From NCBI RefSeq assembly GCF_025847205.1, contig NZ_JAOYTH010000014.1, positions 113,841 through 177,840 on the forward strand: a stretch of DNA of 64,000 nt. Reading direction: 5' to 3'. The translations under genes and the position numbers were made by a program. The notes beneath the pieces were generated by a model. That model made no database searches, had not been told where the DNA came from, and was given only the letters and a program-made list of their open reading frames with translations. The DNA is from Pararhizobium sp. YC-54 (GTDB lineage: Bacteria; Pseudomonadota; Alphaproteobacteria; Rhizobiales; Rhizobiaceae). Positions 61,324 to 64,000 of the stretch are shown in pieces; within the stretch, counting starts at the first letter, position 1; each line of letters begins with the position of its first letter.

Positions 61324-62121
61324 ATGAAGCTGAAAAGTCTGTTACTCGCCACGTTCTTCGCCGCCGGCCTCTCCGCGGCCCAGGCAGCCGAGGGCGAATT
61401 GTCGATCGGAACGGAGGGCGAGTATCCGCCATGGAGCATGGCCGACTCCGCCGGTAACGTAACCGGTTTCGACGCGGATGTCGGAAATCTGCTCTGCGCC
61501 AAGCTGGAAATGAAATGCAACTTCGTCGTGCAGGCCTTCGACGGCCTCATTCCGGCGCTGAAAGCCAAGCGTTTCGACATCATCATTTCCGGGATGTCGA
61601 TCACCGCCGAGCGCAAGAAGCAGATCAATTTCTCGGCCGGCTATGCGGAACTCGCAAACATGTTCGTGGTCAAGAAGGATTCCGATCTGGCCGGCATCAA
61701 GGACATCGAGACGCTGCTGAAATCGCTCGACGGCCGCACGGTCGGCGTCCAGGCTGGCACGACCCATGCTCACTTCATGGAAAAGCGGGCCTCATCCGCG
61801 GTCCTGAAGACCTATGACACGCTCGACCAGATGCAGATAGACCTAGCAAGCGGCCGCGTCGAGGCTGCCTTCGCGGATGCATCCGCCCTTCAGGACTTCC
61901 TGGCGCGCCCGGATGGTAAGGAATTCCAGTTCGTTGACGTCAAGGTGCTGAGCACCGTCGACCCGACGCTCGGCGAAGGCATCGGCGTCGGTATCGCGCA
62001 GGAGAATACCGAACTGAAGGCCCGTATCGACAAGGCGCTCTGCGCGTTGGTCGCCGACGGCTCGATCGGCAAGGCGAGCCAGACCTGGTTCAAGACGGAC
62101 ATCTCCCGTCCCTGCCAGTAA
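61324..62121 (+). CDS. Polar-amino-acid-type ABC binding protein
   Basis: A 265-residue family-3 binding protein. The signal peptide is KLKSLLLATFFAAGLSAA with QAAEG after it. The mature part has TEGEYPPWSMADSAGNV, GFDADVGNLLCAKLEMK and FDIIISGMSITAERKKQI, the typical HisJ/ArtI/OccT pattern. The ATG at 61324 follows a GGGGAA sequence; an in-frame ATG at 61300 lacks a clear site. It feeds the two permeases and the ATPase of the fusion protein. Opines, histidine-like and basic amino acids are ligands of relatives. Confidence 0.84.
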   Translation: MKLKSLLLATFFAAGLSAAQAAEGELSIGTEGEYPPWSMADSAGNVTGFDADVGNLLCAKLEMKCNFVVQAFDGLIPALKAKRFDIIISGMSITAERKKQINFSAGYAELANMFVVKKDSDLAGIKDIETLLKSLDGRTVGVQAGTTHAHFMEKRASSAVLKTYDTLDQMQIDLASGRVEAAFADASALQDFLARPDGKEFQFVDVKVLSTVDPTLGEGIGVGIAQENTELKARIDKALCALVADGSIGKASQTWFKTDISRPCQ

Positions 62122-62195
62122 CAGCAACGGCGCTCCCCGGGGAAGAAGAAAGGCCGTCAGGTCGATCCTTTCTCGGGGCTTCATCCGACAGGACA

Positions 62196-62924
62196 ATGCG
62201 AAGGTTGGGCGGTTCGATGGAACTTGGATTTTGGCAGGTATGGGAAGGCGGCTGGATCTCCGCAATCCTGCGGGGGGCGGCGATCACCATCGCCCTCGGT
62301 ACAGCAAGTATGGCCTTCGGCATCGTCATCGGCGTCGCCTGCGGCCTGATCAAGTGGGCACGGCTTTTCCCGTTGACGCTGGTGGTGGATTTCTACACGT
62401 CGATCGTGCGCGGCGTGCCGGAACTTCTGATCATCTACCTTCTCTTCTTTTCCTCTGTGGAGGTCGTGGCCCAAATCGCCGCCGCGTTCGGCTACGAAGG
62501 GCTGGCCGGGAACGGCTATGCCTTCGCCATTGCCGTCGTCGCGATCGCTGCCATATCGGGCGCGTACTCCACCGAAGTCATCCGCGGCGCGCTCGCCGCC
62601 ATCCCCGGAGGCCATATCGAGGCAGCGCGGGCGCTTGGCATTCCGGGAAGACGCATCTTCCGCCGCATCATCGCACCGCAAATGCTGCGGATCGCCGTGC
62701 CGGGAATGAACAATGTCTGGCAAACGACGATCAAGGACACCGCCCTCGTCTCGGTGGTCGGCTTGCAGGAGTTAATGCGCGCCGCCTTCGTCGGGGCGGG
62801 TTCGACCCGGCATCCCTTCATCTTCTATTTCATCGCCGCCGTCGTCTACCTCGCGATCACGCTGGTCAGCCAGGGTGGTTTCGACTGGATCGAACGCCTT
62901 CTGCGCCTCCGTACGAGGAAATAG
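62196..62924 (+). CDS. Polar-amino-acid ABC permease, HisQ/OccQ-like
   Basis: A 242-residue inner-membrane permease with about five spans. GAAITIALGTASMAFGIV and FYTSIVRGVPELLIIYLL near the start and YSTEVIRGALAAIPGGHIE, EAARALGIPGRRIFRRI (the EAA loop) are typical of the HisQM group. The ATG at 62217 (MELGFWQVW) may be the true start, since relatives begin there; both have weak ribosome sites. The next permease starts four bases after its stop. Confidence 0.84.
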   Translation: MRRLGGSMELGFWQVWEGGWISAILRGAAITIALGTASMAFGIVIGVACGLIKWARLFPLTLVVDFYTSIVRGVPELLIIYLLFFSSVEVVAQIAAAFGYEGLAGNGYAFAIAVVAIAAISGAYSTEVIRGALAAIPGGHIEAARALGIPGRRIFRRIIAPQMLRIAVPGMNNVWQTTIKDTALVSVVGLQELMRAAFVGAGSTRHPFIFYFIAAVVYLAITLVSQGGFDWIERLLRLRTRK

Positions 62925-62927
62925 GCC

Positions 62928-63614
62928 ATGAATTTCGAACTCGTTCTCCTCGCCGTTCCGACCCTTGCCAAAGGGTTTTGGTTGACCGCCGTCCTGACAT
63001 TGATCTCGGTCGCCATCGGCTTCAATCTCGGGCTGGCGCTCGCGGTCATGCGCCTTTCGAAAAACAAGGCTTTCAGCAGTTTTGCCAAAGGCTACAGCAC
63101 CGTCTTCCGGGGCACCCCGCTGCTCGTCCAGCTCTTCCTCTTCTACTACGGCCTCGGCCAGCTTTCCTTCGTGCGCGACAATCCCGTGCTCTGGTGGATC
63201 GTCGGTGACGGCGTCCATTGCGCTGTCATGGCGTTGGCACTCAACACGGCGGCCTATACATCGGAAATCCTGCGCGGCGGCCTGATGTCCATTCCCGGAG
63301 GACTCGTCGAAGCTGCCCAAGCCTGCGGCATGTCGCGGCTCCTGTGCTTTCGCCGGATCACGTTTCCGCTCGCCATCCGGCAGGCGTTGCCGGCCTATGG
63401 CAACGAACTCGTCCTTGTCGTCAAGGGAACGAGCCTCGCCTCCACCATCACCGTCCTGGAAATTACCGGCCACGCGAAACGCCTGATGAGCCAGACCTAT
63501 GCAATCCTCGAAGTATTCGCCATCGCCGGGGTGCTCTATCTCCTGATCAATCTGGTGCTGATCACCCTCGTCCGGCTCCTGGAAGCCCATCTTACACGCT
63601 ACCTGCCCCGATAG
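62928..63614 (+). CDS. Polar-amino-acid ABC permease, HisM/OccM-like
   Basis: A 228-residue partner permease. The family features are YSTVFRGTPLLVQLFLFYY, ALNTAAYTSEILRGGLMS and GLVEAAQACGMSRLLCF, which contains the EAA loop. It completes the transporter with the HisQ-like permease, the binding protein and the fused ATPase. The next gene, for formaldehyde oxidation, starts 49 bases later and may share the transcript. Confidence 0.84.
   Translation: MNFELVLLAVPTLAKGFWLTAVLTLISVAIGFNLGLALAVMRLSKNKAFSSFAKGYSTVFRGTPLLVQLFLFYYGLGQLSFVRDNPVLWWIVGDGVHCAVMALALNTAAYTSEILRGGLMSIPGGLVEAAQACGMSRLLCFRRITFPLAIRQALPAYGNELVLVVKGTSLASTITVLEITGHAKRLMSQTYAILEVFAIAGVLYLLINLVLITLVRLLEAHLTRYLPR

Positions 63615-64000
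<386 letters not shown>

Overview
The window looks like accessory (plasmid or chromid) DNA of a Rhizobiaceae-type alphaproteobacterium (Rhizobium/Agrobacterium/Ensifer/Shinella range; the genus cannot be fixed from sequence reading). Reasons: GC-rich DNA dense in ABC uptake operons, a DUF982 protein, a small heat-shock gene with a ROSE-like thermometer, ligD remnants, an IalB-family protein, and many rotted insertion sequences (IS21, IS6, IS66, IS3 and IS1182 types). No rRNA, tRNA, CRISPR array or replication genes were seen.

Layout. 1-742: scraps of four unrelated genes. 1.0-5.2 kb: a glycerol-3-phosphate-type ABC operon, ugpBAEC, with DeoR/GlpR-like direct repeats upstream. 5.6-7.8 kb: ligD remnants, a DUF982 protein, a small heat-shock protein and transposase scraps. 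8.0-22.6 kb: two operons around a LacI-type regulator. One has a fused two-domain permease, an ATPase, three tandem paralogous binding proteins, an inositol-monophosphatase-like enzyme and a cysteine phosphatase. The other has a second copy of that phosphatase pair, a calcineurin-type phosphoesterase and a Na/Pi cotransporter with a PhoU-like tail. Together they read as a system that imports phosphorylated organics, strips the phosphate inside the cell and vents excess Pi. This is the best candidate for an undescribed system here.

22.6-25.0 kb: transposase, SDR and exported-protein remnants around a PhyH-like dioxygenase. 25.0-40.1 kb: an organosulfur region with two complete Ssu-type ABC transporters, two luciferase-like flavin monooxygenases, an acyl-CoA-dehydrogenase-like monooxygenase, and a flavoprotein/ferredoxin pair laid out like AprA/AprB. 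A DUF1775 and CopC-CopD copper pair sits inside one of these operons. A peroxiredoxin and a cupin are transcribed divergently.

40.5-42.0 kb: small membrane proteins and IS3 scraps. 42.2-52.2 kb: an IalB-like protein and a giant glycine-rich autotransporter, divergent from a histidine kinase/response regulator pair, with three 10-bp-spaced direct repeats between them. 52.4-54.75 kb: a frameshifted IS6-type element followed by truncated genes. 54.8-64.0 kb: a LysR regulator facing an operon with a VanA/VanB-like Rieske demethylase, a HisC-like aminotransferase, a protein that fuses a DUF2817 (M14-like) domain to an ABC ATPase, a polar-amino-acid binding protein, two permeases, and the start of glutathione-dependent formaldehyde dehydrogenase. 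That set fits uptake and demethylation of a methylated amino-acid-like compound, with disposal of the formaldehyde. All functional statements rest on motif recognition and gene order; no database search was possible.
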